A DNA stretch of 64,000 nt, taken from positions 37,020 through 101,019 of the forward strand of contig DATLQU010000014.1 in NCBI GenBank assembly GCA_035535015.1, given 5' to 3'. Of the stretch, positions 44,128-53,419 are shown piece by piece. Within the stretch, counting starts at the first letter, position 1. Every line of letters starts with the position of its first letter. This DNA comes from Palsa-661 sp035535015 (GTDB lineage Bacteria > Actinomycetota > Acidimicrobiia > Acidimicrobiales > UBA8190). Made by a program: the position numbers and the translations under genes. The notes below the pieces were generated by a model, which did no database searches, was not told where the DNA came from, and saw only the letters and a list, made by a program, of their open reading frames with translations.

Positions 44128-44507
44128 GATACGCCTGAGACGCAGGCGCCAGAACGCAGCGCGTCCCGTCCCTGCCTGGCCGTCAGAGGAGCTGCCGGGC
44201 CGCTCGAGTCCTCAGCGGACGCGACGGCGGTAGCCGAGGGGGTGAAGCACGAAGCGACTGAGCCGACCAATGCTCTTGCGTCGTCGGCGCCCTGCCGTTT
44301 CCGTCTCGTTTCGGTCACTCCCCCTCCCCGTCAGAGGCCAGAACGCCTGCATCTCGCCGGCAGGGCTGAGCAGATCGGCTTCACAACCGGGACCAACCGC
44401 TGAGCACATCACGGGTGGCTCATCGATGGTTTTCTCCCAATGCCCACCGCCGAGACTCGGAAGCCTTCGTCTCGTCTTCCGCCGACGCTTACCGCGGGAA
44501 CCCACGC
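44128..44507 (-). other. 380-bp gap with one doubtful frame after the GGT gene
   Basis: A 97-codon minus-strand frame (44212-44505) starts at a GTG only 2 bp after the stop of the gamma-glutamyltransferase gene. Its translation has very basic ends and a middle segment MCSAVGPGCEADLLSPAGEMQAFWPL. It has no recognised family and no good ribosome binding site, so it may be a coupled small gene or chance. Nothing else is visible in the stretch. Confidence 0.3.
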
Positions 44508-46142
44508 CTACCGGCCCACGGCGGCCCCGTCAGGACTGCGGGGATCGGAGGCGCCGGTCAGCCTGAGGTGGCCGCCAATCTCCTCGACCGAGATGATCTG
44601 TGAACAGCCGACGTCGACCGGGTTGCACGCCCCGATCATCCGGACGCGATGACCTCGGGACTCGAGGCCCTCACGCCATGTGTCAGGTGCATCGGATTCC
44701 ATCAGCAACGACTGATTCGTGGCTTGCCAGAGCCGGAACGGAGGAGCTCCGGGGGCTTCGTGAACAACGCGGGCGCTCGAGATGGCGGTGGCCGCGTCCT
44801 GGCCGCAGTGAAGTAGTCGAGCCAGAAGCTGCAAGATGATCTGCGGTTGCACGTCTCCTCCCATCGTTCCCAACACCTGGGCCAGTGACCCGTCCGGACG
44901 CGTCACCAATGCGGGGGACAAGGTATGCGTCGGACGTCGACCCGGACCGTACTCGGCGCCATGACCGGGTTGCAGGTTGAAGCCCACACCGCGATTGTGG
45001 AGGAAGACGCCCGTCTCGCCGGCGACGAGATGGGCGCCGAAATCCAAGGCGTTGGACTGGGTGAGCGAGACACCGAGACCGTCCCTGTCGACGGCACACA
45101 GGTGGGTGGTGTCGCCGTCGCCCGACAGGGCGGCACCGGACCACGCCCGGACATCCGCCTCCGTCCAGGGTGTTGCCCGCTCGGGGTCGATGCCTGCCGC
45201 CCTGGGACCGAGGCGGTCGGAGGCCAACAGCGCGGCGCCGTCGGCACCCTCCCAGAGGGCCGCGGGACGATCGCAACTGGCCACGCGCCCTGCCTCGGCG
45301 ATCAGGTGAGGCCAAAGCGGGTCGGCCGGGTCGCTGGGGAGACCGACCTGTTCGGCAATCCACGCTCCGGCCAGGGTGAGATACCCCTGGGAAGGTGGGG
45401 GAACCGTCCAGAGGTCATGGCCGAAGGCACGGAGCATAAGCGGCTCGGTCCACTCGGAATACGACTGTCGGAGGTCTTCTGTGGTGTACTCCCCCATGCC
45501 CATCTCGATGAGGGACCGACCGAACTCTCCGCCGTAGAAACCTTCCCTGCCGTCAGACGCCAGCGCCCGGAGGGTGCGGGCGATACCCGGAAGCCGCACG
45601 ACCTGGCTCACACCGAGTGGCCCGTCGGGACAAAGTTGCGATGCGCCCGGGACGCGGGCTACCAGGGAACTGGCGAAAGCGAGGATCACCGAGGCCGAGA
45701 AACCCTCTTCGGCCAGCCCGACGGCCGGCTCGAGAACGAGACTCCACGGCAGTCGGCCGTAGCGGGCATGGAGCGTCAACCATCCGTCGACGGCACCGGG
45801 GACGGGCACCGTCCGGATGTCGCCGCGCAGCGGCATGTCCGAGTGTCCCTCGGTGCGCAGGCGATCGGGATCGGCTCCCGACCCGGCCCTCCCCACGGCC
45901 AGGAGACCCACCGGTCGTCTGCCCGGCTCTTTGACCATCGCCAGGGCATCGCCGCCGAGACCGCAGAGATGCGGGGCGACAACGGCCATCACGGCCGCAG
46001 CGGCCACCACGGCGTCGGCCGCACAGCCCCCACGCTCCAACATCGAGATGCCGGCCGAGGACGCCAATTGGTCGGCGGCGGTGACCATCCCACGCACAGC
46101 CACACGCGCGAAGAACGGTATCGAGTTGACCACGATGTCCAA
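44508..46142 (-). CDS. Gamma-glutamyltransferase family protein
   Basis: The 544-aa protein starts with RGMVTAADQLASSAGISMLERGGCAADAVVAAAAVMAVVAPHLCGLGGD (given in outline), the N-terminal Ntn-hydrolase hallmark of GGT proteins. The autoprocessing Thr lies in DTTHLCAVD at 345-346. GVGFNLQPG and LGTMGGDVQPQ, near the substrate site, are present. No signal peptide is seen, so it is probably cytoplasmic and closer to YwrD-like or acylase-type members than to secreted GGT. It starts with TTG behind GAGGACG, and GTG 46133 is an alternative. Confidence 0.83.
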   Translation of the reverse strand: MDIVVNSIPFFARVAVRGMVTAADQLASSAGISMLERGGCAADAVVAAAAVMAVVAPHLCGLGGDALAMVKEPGRRPVGLLAVGRAGSGADPDRLRTEGHSDMPLRGDIRTVPVPGAVDGWLTLHARYGRLPWSLVLEPAVGLAEEGFSASVILAFASSLVARVPGASQLCPDGPLGVSQVVRLPGIARTLRALASDGREGFYGGEFGRSLIEMGMGEYTTEDLRQSYSEWTEPLMLRAFGHDLWTVPPPSQGYLTLAGAWIAEQVGLPSDPADPLWPHLIAEAGRVASCDRPAALWEGADGAALLASDRLGPRAAGIDPERATPWTEADVRAWSGAALSGDGDTTHLCAVDRDGLGVSLTQSNALDFGAHLVAGETGVFLHNRGVGFNLQPGHGAEYGPGRRPTHTLSPALVTRPDGSLAQVLGTMGGDVQPQIILQLLARLLHCGQDAATAISSARVVHEAPGAPPFRLWQATNQSLLMESDAPDTWREGLESRGHRVRMIGACNPVDVGCSQIISVEEIGGHLRLTGASDPRSPDGAAVGR

Positions 46143-46284
46143 AGACTACGTCCTCGACACCCCGGGCCGTTCGGGGCCCCGGGGTTCCGGGGCGGCCTTT
46201 TCGGTCATCAGATTCCGGGAGGGCGACGGCCCGACGGCTGAGAGATGGCGAACCGGTCGACGGCGGGACCGTCGGGGCCGCACA

Positions 46285-47532
46285 ATGGGTGGGGTGAGCA
46301 GAGAACGCACCGGCCCCCGGGACCTCACCGTCGTTGCCGTGCCGTTCTATTTCGCCAGCATGGCCCTCGAGTACGTCTGGCTGCGCCGCCGCGCCGGTCG
46401 TCAGGGACCGAGTGCCGGTGACTACGAACGCCGCGACACCGTAGCCAGCCTGGCCATGGGAGTGGGGAGTCTTCTGGCCCCCCTGGTCCTTCCCAAGCTC
46501 CTGCGTCCGTTCACACCCGGTCGGGGACGACACGGCAAGCTCCTTCTGGGCACCGCTCTCGGAGCGGCGGCGGTGACTACGGCGGCAGACGCTGTCGCCC
46601 GTCGCGCTCGAGAACCAATGTCACGGCCCGACCGGGAGACGGACGGTCCTTCTGTCTCAGTCGAGCCGGCCGAGGATCACGGCGAGACCAGCAGGAGGCG
46701 CACGGTGGTGGGGCGGCGGGCCCGGCAGATCGCGTCCGTCGGTGGCGTGACTGCCGTGGTCGCCGGGGGCGTGGCCGTCACGACGACGTGGGCCTGGCGG
46801 ACGACCCCCGACCGATTCTGGCGACACCGGGTCCTTCCGGCATCGGGCACCGGACCGCTGTCCGTTCTCCTCGCCATCGCCGGTTGGGATTTCATCTACT
46901 ACTGGAACCATCGCTTCATGCACGAGAGCCGGTACATGTGGGCGTTGCACGTGGTTCATCACTCCAGTGAGCATTACAACCTGTCGACTGCGCTCAGACA
47001 ACCCGTCGCCGACGTTTTCGGCACCACCTTGCCCTATGGAACCTTGTGTCTGACCGGTATCCGTCCCGAGCTGATCACGACCGCCCGCGGCGTCAATCTC
47101 CTCTACCAATTCTGGATCCACACCGAGACGATCGGTCGACTGGGCCCGGCCGAGACCGCCTTCAACACGCCTTCGCATCACCGGGTCCACCACGGATCGA
47201 ACGGGCGCTACCTCGATCGCAATCACGGGAGCATCCTGATCATCTGGGACAGGCTCTTCGGAACGTTCGAGCGGGAGGACGAACGCGTCGTCTACGGCCT
47301 CACGAAAAACATCAACAGCTTCAACGCCGGTCGGATTATCTCGCACGAATACGCGGCGATGTTGCGTGACGTGGCCCACTCGAGCAGCTGGAGAGAGCGC
47401 CTTTCCTACGTGTTGCGCGGGCCCGGCTGGGCCACCCGTCATCGCGCCGAGGTCGAAACGGCGGCCGGTGCGCTCGAAGACGGTGTGATGGCCCGGGGCT
47501 TCGGACCAGGTGTGGCGCTGGCCGGGGCGTGA
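46285..47532 (+). CDS. Fatty acid hydroxylase / sterol desaturase-like membrane diiron enzyme
   Basis: The 415-aa protein has the three His clusters of the superfamily: HRFMH, HVVHH and, after the helical hairpin, HHRVHH with the downstream NHGSILIIWDRLFGTF. These bind two irons at the cytoplasmic face. It has an N-terminal membrane region and a polar loop (residues 110-150) before the catalytic part. The substrate could be a lipid or hopanoid-like molecule. GTG 46294 is an alternative start. Confidence 0.83.
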   Translation: MGGVSRERTGPRDLTVVAVPFYFASMALEYVWLRRRAGRQGPSAGDYERRDTVASLAMGVGSLLAPLVLPKLLRPFTPGRGRHGKLLLGTALGAAAVTTAADAVARRAREPMSRPDRETDGPSVSVEPAEDHGETSRRRTVVGRRARQIASVGGVTAVVAGGVAVTTTWAWRTTPDRFWRHRVLPASGTGPLSVLLAIAGWDFIYYWNHRFMHESRYMWALHVVHHSSEHYNLSTALRQPVADVFGTTLPYGTLCLTGIRPELITTARGVNLLYQFWIHTETIGRLGPAETAFNTPSHHRVHHGSNGRYLDRNHGSILIIWDRLFGTFEREDERVVYGLTKNINSFNAGRIISHEYAAMLRDVAHSSSWRERLSYVLRGPGWATRHRAEVETAAGALEDGVMARGFGPGVALAGA

Positions 47533-47571
47533 CCTGGTCGAGGGACCGGCTGCGTGAGCGGGCGACAGGAC

Positions 47572-48705
47572 CTATTCGCTCAGCGCCGACGCCACCAATG
47601 CGCCGATCTGCTCGATTTCCAACAAGAATCCGTCGTGGCCGGACGCCGATTCGATCACCGTCAGCGGTCGGTCTCCCGGTAGCAGCCGGCTGAGTTCGCG
47701 CTGCAGTTCGAGCCGGTAGAGCCGGTCTGACGCAATGCCTCCCACGGTGACCGCGGCGCGTACCTGAGCGAGTGCCTCGGCCGCCCCTCCTCGCCCTCGG
47801 CCGACGTCATGATGATTCATGGCCTCGCTGAGCACGATGTAGGAATTCGGGTCGAACCGGCCGCCCAGCTTGTCCCCATGGTGTTGGAGGTAGGACTCGA
47901 CGGCGTACCGGCCGCCTTTCAGGGGATCCTCCGAAGCCTGGGCCATGCGACCGAACCGACTCTGGAATTCGTCAGCCGTTCGGTAGCCCACCTGGCCGAG
48001 ACCGCGAGCGATGGCCAGTCCCTCCACCGGCCGCTTCGTCGTGCCGTAGTAATCGCCGCCGGCAAACGACGGGTCGGACCTTATGGCTCGAATCTGCAGG
48101 GAGCACAGGGCGATCTGATCGGCCGTGGCAGCCGCCCCGACGGCGAGGACGACGGCACGCTCCACGCGGTCGCAGTACCCGACGCACCACTCGAGGACCC
48201 GCATCCCACCCATCGAGCCCCCCACCACCCCGGCCCATCGCTCGATGCCCAGGTGATCGGCGAGAGCCGCCTCCACCGCCACCTGGTCGCGGATGGTTAT
48301 CACGGGGAAGCGGGAACCGTAGGCGGCGCCGTCCGGTGCCGGCGACGCCGGGCCTGTCGTGCCCTGACACCCACCGAGCACGTTCGGGCAGACGACGAAA
48401 TACCGGTCCGTGTCGATCGGGGCGCCGGGACCGATGAGACGCTCCCACCATCCTGGGCTCGGGTGACCCGGACCTGCCGGGCCGACGGCGTGGGAATCTC
48501 CCGTGAGAGCATGGAGGACCAGGACGGCGTTGCTCCCTCGCGCATGGCGCTCGCCCCATGTTTCGTAGGCGACCGTGACTTCGGGGAGCCTTCCTCCGGC
48601 CTCCAGCGTGAGCCCATCGCTCCCGTCAGCGAACAGCCGGGCGAAGTGACGCTCTCCCGGATCGTCACCGGGCAACCAGACGCCGGGGTAGGCGCTACCC
48701 GTCAC
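47572..48705 (-). CDS. metX: Homoserine O-acyltransferase
   Basis: The 377-aa alpha/beta-hydrolase-fold protein has VLVLHALTGDSHAVG, CPNVLGGCQGTTGP, the nucleophile elbow GGSMGG with Ser164, and the catalytic His in GHDGFLLE near 357. It acylates homoserine in methionine synthesis. Acetyl versus succinyl specificity was not settled by residue analysis, but MetX with an adjacent MetY points to O-acetylhomoserine. It overlaps metY by four bases (GTGA). Confidence 0.9.
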   Translation of the reverse strand: MTGSAYPGVWLPGDDPGERHFARLFADGSDGLTLEAGGRLPEVTVAYETWGERHARGSNAVLVLHALTGDSHAVGPAGPGHPSPGWWERLIGPGAPIDTDRYFVVCPNVLGGCQGTTGPASPAPDGAAYGSRFPVITIRDQVAVEAALADHLGIERWAGVVGGSMGGMRVLEWCVGYCDRVERAVVLAVGAAATADQIALCSLQIRAIRSDPSFAGGDYYGTTKRPVEGLAIARGLGQVGYRTADEFQSRFGRMAQASEDPLKGGRYAVESYLQHHGDKLGGRFDPNSYIVLSEAMNHHDVGRGRGGAAEALAQVRAAVTVGGIASDRLYRLELQRELSRLLPGDRPLTVIESASGHDGFLLEIEQIGALVASALSE

Positions 48706-50000
48706 GCCCCTTTGGCGGCGCGGAACCCCGCCTCGAGATCGGCGAGGATGTCCTCGATCGATTCGATCCCCACCGAAAGACGCACCAGGTCGGGGGTCAC
48801 CCCCGCCGTGGTCTGCTCCGCCTCTGTCAGCTGCGAATGAGTGGTCGAGGCGGGATGGATGGCCAAGCTCCGCACATCTCCCACGTTGGCCAGATGGCTG
48901 AAAAGCTCAAGGCCCTCGATGAATCTCCGACCGGCCTCGGCCCCTCCGGAGATTCCGAAGGCGATGATGGAACCGCCTCCTTTCGGGAGGTAGCGCTTCT
49001 GCCGCTCGTGCCAGGGGCTCGAGGTCAATCCGGGATAAGTCACCCACGACACTTCGTCACGTGCCTCGAGCCATTGGGCCACGGCGGTGGCATTCTGCAC
49101 ATGGCGCTCCATACGCACGCTCAAGGTCTCGAGACCCTGGAGAAAAAGAAACGAATTGAGAGGGGCGATCGCCGGCCCGATGTCCCGCAGGTACTGCAGG
49201 CGCGCCTTCAGGACGTAACGGGCAGGGAACAGCGCCTCCGGAAGCTCCCCGAAGACAAGCCCGTGGTAGCTCGGATCCGGTTCGGTGAAGGCGGGAAAGC
49301 GCCCGCTGCCCTCGTAGTCGAACGCGCCGCCGTCGATGATCACGCCGCCGATCGAGGTGCCGTGGCCGCCGATGAACTTGGTGGCCGAGTGCACCACGAT
49401 GTCGGCTCCGAGTTCCAACGGCCGGGCCAGGTACGGCGTGGCCAGCGTGTTGTCGATCACTAGGGGAATCTTGTTCTCATGGGCGATGCCGGAGACCGCC
49501 TCGAAGTCGAGCACGTCGCCCTTCGGGTTCCCCAGAGTTTCAGCGTAGAAGGCCTTGGTATTGGGCCGGATGGCGCTGCGCCAAGCGTCCAGGTCGTCAG
49601 GGTTGTCGACGAAGCTGACCTCGATACCGAGCTTCGGGAGGGTGTAGTGAAAGAGGTTGTACGTCCCGCCGTACAGTGACGCCGAGGACACGATGTGACC
49701 GCCGTTCTCGGCCAGGTTCAGAAGGGCGATCGTCTCGGCCGCCTGGCCACTGGCCACCGCCAACGCGGCGACCCCGCCTTCCAGGGAGGCGATCCGCTCC
49801 TCGAAGACGGCCTGGGTCGGATTCATGATCCGGGTGTAGATGTTGCCCAACTCCTGCAGGCCGAAGAGCGCCGCCGCGTGGCTCGTGTCCCGGAAGGTGT
49901 AGCTGGTGGTCTGATAGATGGGAACGGCCCGGGCCCCGGTCGTGGGATCAGGCACAGCTCCGGCGTGGATCTGGCGGGTCTCGAAGCCCCATTCGGCCAT
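48702..50000 (-). CDS. metY: O-acetylhomoserine sulfhydrylase
   Basis: The 432-aa Cys/Met-metabolism PLP enzyme carries the Schiff-base Lys208 in VVHSATKFIGGHGTSIGG, with YTRIMNPTQAVFEERIASLEGG near residue 55 and the C-terminal LVRLSVGIE block. Its length and inserts fit O-acetylhomoserine aminocarboxypropyltransferase. It makes homocysteine from O-acetylhomoserine and sulfide. A strong AAAGGAGG lies 8 bp before the ATG. It forms an operon with metX. Confidence 0.9.
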   Translation of the reverse strand: MAEWGFETRQIHAGAVPDPTTGARAVPIYQTTSYTFRDTSHAAALFGLQELGNIYTRIMNPTQAVFEERIASLEGGVAALAVASGQAAETIALLNLAENGGHIVSSASLYGGTYNLFHYTLPKLGIEVSFVDNPDDLDAWRSAIRPNTKAFYAETLGNPKGDVLDFEAVSGIAHENKIPLVIDNTLATPYLARPLELGADIVVHSATKFIGGHGTSIGGVIIDGGAFDYEGSGRFPAFTEPDPSYHGLVFGELPEALFPARYVLKARLQYLRDIGPAIAPLNSFLFLQGLETLSVRMERHVQNATAVAQWLEARDEVSWVTYPGLTSSPWHERQKRYLPKGGGSIIAFGISGGAEAGRRFIEGLELFSHLANVGDVRSLAIHPASTTHSQLTEAEQTTAGVTPDLVRLSVGIESIEDILADLEAGFRAAKGA

Positions 50001-50028
50001 AGCAGTCGCCTCCTTTAGACAGGTCCCG

Positions 50029-50051
50029 GGTGACGGAGGGTCGCCCTCACC
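50029..50051 (-). promoter_or_regulatory. Hairpin in the metY leader
   Basis: On the metY-coding strand, GGTGA-GGG-CGA-CCC-TCCG-TCACC forms a bulged hairpin whose base lies 10 to 15 bases from the ribosome binding site. It could modulate translation. It does not match the SAM-I, SAM-II or SAM-IV riboswitch cores that I know. A possible -35 box TTGACT lies at 50098-50093. Confidence 0.3.
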
Positions 50052-50194
50052 GGACGTGATTCTCCGCCAACCCTGACAAATCCGACGTTCTTAGTCAAGA
50101 TTGGAGGGCCCGAGACTCGTGAGAAGGTCACGTCGACCATCGTCGGACTCGACGTCACCGGTGTGCTGGCCTGGCGCCAGAAAGGCGGACCACA

Positions 50195-50833
50195 GTGATC
50201 ACAATGGAGCAACACGACGACGTCTGTCTCGTCCGGGTCGAGAACGGTGAGAACAGATTCAATCGCGCATCGCTCGATGAGTGGCACGCCACTCTCGACA
50301 AGATCGAACCCCGTGACGGACCATTGGCCTTGGTCACCACGGGCTCGGGAAAGTTCTATTCAAATGGCCTTGACCTCGATTGGATGCTCGGACAAGGCGC
50401 TGGAGAAGCGAGCTTTCTTGACGACGTTCATCATCTCCTGACTCGCATCCTCGATTTTCCCGCCATCACGGTGGCCGCCGTCAACGGTCACGCCTTCGCC
50501 GCCGGGGCCATGCTGGCCACCGCCCATGACTTCGTGATCATGCGACAGGACCGCGGCTACTGGTGTCTGCCCGAGGTCGACCTCGGACTCCCCTTGACAG
50601 CGACCATGTTCCAGGTGGTCGCGGCCCACCTACCGAGGTCGACATTGCGGGAGTCGATCCTGACCGGACGACGATTCAGCGGACCAGAGGCGCTGAGCCA
50701 CGGGATCGCCCACGAACTCGCGCCCGAGGAGGAGGTCGTCTCCCGAGCGATCGAACGAGCGCGCGCCCTTGCCCCCAAGGATCGAAAAGTGGTCATCGAG
50801 CACAAGCGCATGTTGCGCCAACTGGCCCCGTGA
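50195..50833 (+). CDS. Enoyl-CoA hydratase/isomerase family protein
   Basis: The 212-aa crotonase-fold protein has TTGSGKFYSNGLDLDWM (oxyanion-hole strand and turn) and VAAVNGHAFAAGAMLATAHDFVIMRQDRGYWCLPEVDLGLPL (second oxyanion region, in outline). The Glu pair of true hydratases is not fully evident: the region reads LPEVDLG, with one Glu, as in delta3,delta2-enoyl-CoA isomerases. The small size also suits the isomerase-like group. AAAGGCGGA precedes the GTG, and ATG 50204 is an alternative. Confidence 0.78.
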   Translation: MITMEQHDDVCLVRVENGENRFNRASLDEWHATLDKIEPRDGPLALVTTGSGKFYSNGLDLDWMLGQGAGEASFLDDVHHLLTRILDFPAITVAAVNGHAFAAGAMLATAHDFVIMRQDRGYWCLPEVDLGLPLTATMFQVVAAHLPRSTLRESILTGRRFSGPEALSHGIAHELAPEEEVVSRAIERARALAPKDRKVVIEHKRMLRQLAP

Positions 50834-51056
50834 CACGTGCCGAGCCTCTTCATTCTGGGATGGTTCCGGGTCGGGCCAATGCCGATGGTGGCGAGTCACG
50901 CCAGCTTTCATGAAATGACGCTCCGGGTCCACCGTGGCCCCCAGGTGCCAAATGGTTCGATGGCTCCGCTCTACCTGAACTCACCGATTACGAAGACCTT
51001 CGCGCAGCTGAATTCCCGGCCGCGTTAGCCCGGGCCGCCCAAAGGAGCCAATCAGT
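50834..51056. other. Non-coding stretch before tRNA-like repeat D
   Basis: No gene was found. An open frame from 50837 has no similarity that I recognise, and its codon pattern differs from neighbouring genes. The stretch separates the conserved enoyl-CoA hydratase gene from the first tRNA-like repeat, so the border of the accessory region probably falls here. Confidence 0.4.
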
Positions 51057-51212
51057 TGGCAGTCCCAGCGGGAACCGAACCCGTGTCCCCTGAAAGGAAA
51101 CCGGGGGGCTGTCCACAGGCAGGGCTATGCGCATTTGGCCAGCTCAGGCTCACCATTGAATACGACTCACGACCAGTCGTGCGCGTTGCGACGCGCACGG
51201 GCAATCGCTCTG
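51057..51212 (-). repeat. tRNA-like dispersed repeat, copy D
   Basis: On the minus strand the element ends in TGGGACT-G-CCA (51067-51057), preceded by a T-arm, ACGGG-TTCGGTT-CCCGC (51084-51068), like the 3' half of a tRNA. Its other end carries a perfect 8-bp hairpin with TGCG loop (51179-51198). A 24-bp block at 51177-51200 is identical to 62273-62296 in copy C. No complementary 5' acceptor strand is present, so it is not a working tRNA. Confidence 0.7.
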
Positions 51213-51310
51213 AGTTCTCATCTGACCGACAACGACATTAATGATGCTCCAGCCTAACCGGTCTGGCTCTCGACAGTTCGGGTGACCTGCGATCGTTCGC
51301 GTCGATTCGG

Positions 51311-52486
51311 CTAACCGCCAACTCCCCACGCCCTCTTATACTCGGACTGGTACGGGATTCGGGGTGTCCAATCGCCCGACCGTGGCAGATTGTGATGGAG
51401 GTCGACCAGCGTCCACCCGATCCCGCTGTCGACCGGCGCCCGATGCAAGAAGATGCTATTCATCGTGTCGACGGCTGCCCAACCAGCCCAGTCGGACGAG
51501 ATGGCATTGGTGGCAGTGATGCTGTTTTTTCGGATCAGATCCAGCTCACCGGTAAAGCCCTCTCCGCCCATGACGTTGATGTGGCCGGATCTATTCGCCA
51601 ATGCTGGCGCGATCCCGATGGTGGTGACGTAGGTATACGGGCTCTTTATCCAGTTGGCCTGCGGAAATCTGAGCAGCTCGGCCTGGATCTTGGGAACAAT
51701 CTGCCCGTCCAGCAGGTCGGTGCTCGTTACCGTCAGGGTATCGACGATTTGCGATCCGCCTGAAGAGTCGATGGTGTCCTTGAAGCCTTTCAGCGTCCAG
51801 TAAAGAACCGTGAACTCGGGGTCCTGGATGACAATAACCTTGGCCTCATTGTGGGACTTGCTGATGATGTAGTTCGCCTGGGCGGACCCGTAGGACTGGT
51901 CGAACTTGTCGGGACTCGGGTTCTGCTTTCCGAAGTTGATGGACGAGGTGAAGTATGGCACCGACCCGCCTCCGGCAGCCGGGTCGGTGCAGTCGAACGC
52001 GGTCACGGGCACAATCGGAATGCTGGCAGATTTCGCCTCCCGCAGTGACGCCTTGGCGGTGGCGCAGTCGATCGCCACGAGAATGATGCCGCTGGGGCGG
52101 AGGGCGACCGCCTGGCGGATCAATGGCGCGAAGTTCGATGGATTCAGCCGGGCGTCGAGAATGGTCGCCTTCCAGCCGATGGCCTTAGCTGCAGCTTGGG
52201 CGCCGAGCGCCGGCACCGCACTACTGCTGGCCGCCATGCTCGCTGAGACAATGACAATACTCTTGCCCTTCGCCGCCGGCCGGGACACCGAGCTCACAGG
52301 CCGGCTGGTGCCGGCATAGTCCTTGGCCGTGGCCTCGTCGGCAGCCGCCAGTGCACTGACGCTCCTGGAGGTCGAAGCGGTGGCATTGCTGTTGATGCCG
52401 GACGAGCTCGAGCCGCACGCGGCCATGACCATGCCCGAAATGGCGAGTAATGCGAGGACGCGAACGTTCTTCACCCTGTTGGTCAT
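51311..52486 (-). CDS. Lipoprotein periplasmic-type sugar-binding protein
   Basis: The 391-aa protein has a lipoprotein signal (VLALLAISGMVMAACGSSSS, lipobox MAAC). After a Ser/Ala linker it has a Peripla_BP_4 (ribose/LacI-like) fold: KSIVIVSASMAASSSAVPALGAQAAAKAIGW, LRPSGIILVAIDC, ASIPIVPVTAFDC and NVMGGEGFTGELDLIR. It should capture a small solute outside the cell. No permease or ATPase is adjacent, which makes it an orphan receptor here. AAGGGCAGAG precedes the ATG. Confidence 0.78.
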   Translation of the reverse strand: MTNRVKNVRVLALLAISGMVMAACGSSSSGINSNATASTSRSVSALAAADEATAKDYAGTSRPVSSVSRPAAKGKSIVIVSASMAASSSAVPALGAQAAAKAIGWKATILDARLNPSNFAPLIRQAVALRPSGIILVAIDCATAKASLREAKSASIPIVPVTAFDCTDPAAGGGSVPYFTSSINFGKQNPSPDKFDQSYGSAQANYIISKSHNEAKVIVIQDPEFTVLYWTLKGFKDTIDSSGGSQIVDTLTVTSTDLLDGQIVPKIQAELLRFPQANWIKSPYTYVTTIGIAPALANRSGHINVMGGEGFTGELDLIRKNSITATNAISSDWAGWAAVDTMNSIFLHRAPVDSGIGWTLVDLHHNLPRSGDWTPRIPYQSEYKRAWGVGG

Positions 52487-52914
52487 ATCTCTGCCCTTAG
52501 TTGGTTCCATGGGGCCGAAGAGCCCGACGTAGCTGCCCATTGCCTGATTGTGAGAAATGGGGTCGGGGCCGAGTAGATCCGAGCCAACCCACTCTCCCGG
52601 GCCCAATCACCTCGGACCCCCGGCGGTTGTCGGCATAGGGCTCACCGTCGATGAGTGTTCGGCGGTGAGAGCTAGCTCCGCATCGTCTCGCCGCCCATCG
52701 AAGACCAAAGCCACCTCGTTGGTATCGGCTTCGGAGGGACCGAACCGTAGTGCGTATTCCACGCCTTTCAGGCACGACCTGTTCACGGCAACGGACCCGT
52801 ACCGTCCACATACTCGATTGCGCCACTGAACTGGGAGTTTCCGAATCGGATGGCACGGACTTCCGTCCGTCGGATTTGGCGACACCAGGTGAGCGGAGAG
52901 CTACGGGCTTTTCG
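52487..52914. other. 428-bp stretch without a clear gene
   Basis: A minus-strand frame at 52607-52885 contains YALRFGPSEADTNEVALVFDGRRDDAELALTAE, which has a protein-like composition but no recognised family, and its end is Ser/Thr/Pro noise. It may be a truncated small gene. The rest holds the upstream region of the binding-lipoprotein gene and the left border of a transposase remnant. Confidence 0.35.
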
Positions 52915-53310
52915 TCTATCTCGCTCTTCGCCGCGTACTCGAGCTGGTGCTCGTCCTCCTACACTCGAGAACACCAACCAGGTCGAACGACTGGCCCTGC
53001 GCCACGAGATCGCCGTTCTCAGATTCCAGGTCGGACATCTTGCCCACCGGCCCCCCGATCGTGTCCTCCTGGCGGCGCTGAGCCGCCTCCTCCCCCACTC
53101 TTCGTGGTCCTGCTTCTCGATGACTCCCGAGACGCTGCTCGCCCGGCACCGTCGGCTAATCGCTCGGTGCGGGATCTATCCTCACCGCCGTACCGGGCGG
53201 CACCGGTCGACGAGAGGACCACGGGGCCTTGCTTCGCCGGAGGAAGAGTCATGATGCAGGACCTCGACCACCGTCTGGTGGAGCGCCGGTTCGCCGACCC
53301 CTATGGATGA
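52915..53310 (+). pseudogene. Remnant of an integrase-core transposase gene, N-terminal part, frameshifted
   Basis: Fragments in different frames join to the start of a common transposase: LRRVLELVLVLLHSR in one, then NQVERLALRHEIAVLRFQVG, RPPDRVLLAALSRLLPHSSW and TPETLLARHRRLIARCGIYPHRRTG in the next, then APVDERTTG in a third. The catalytic DDE core is absent. At least two frameshifts and a 3' truncation make it inactive. No terminal repeats were found. Confidence 0.6.
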
Positions 53311-53419
53311 GCGCCATCACAAGCGATGGCCGAATACCCAGCCCAGCCGCCACTTGGAGAAAGAACCCGGAAGCCGCGGCGCGGAGCGTGGGACGGTTCC
53401 AGGTGAACACACCATGAGC

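Noticed and set aside
44212..44505. 97-codon frame just after the gamma-glutamyltransferase gene
   Set aside because: There is no ribosome binding site and no family similarity, and its ends are Arg-rich. It is mentioned as doubtful within the gap entry but not called as a gene.
50001..50194. SAM riboswitch upstream of metY
   Set aside because: The leader contains a hairpin but none of the conserved SAM-I, SAM-II or SAM-IV core strings that I know.
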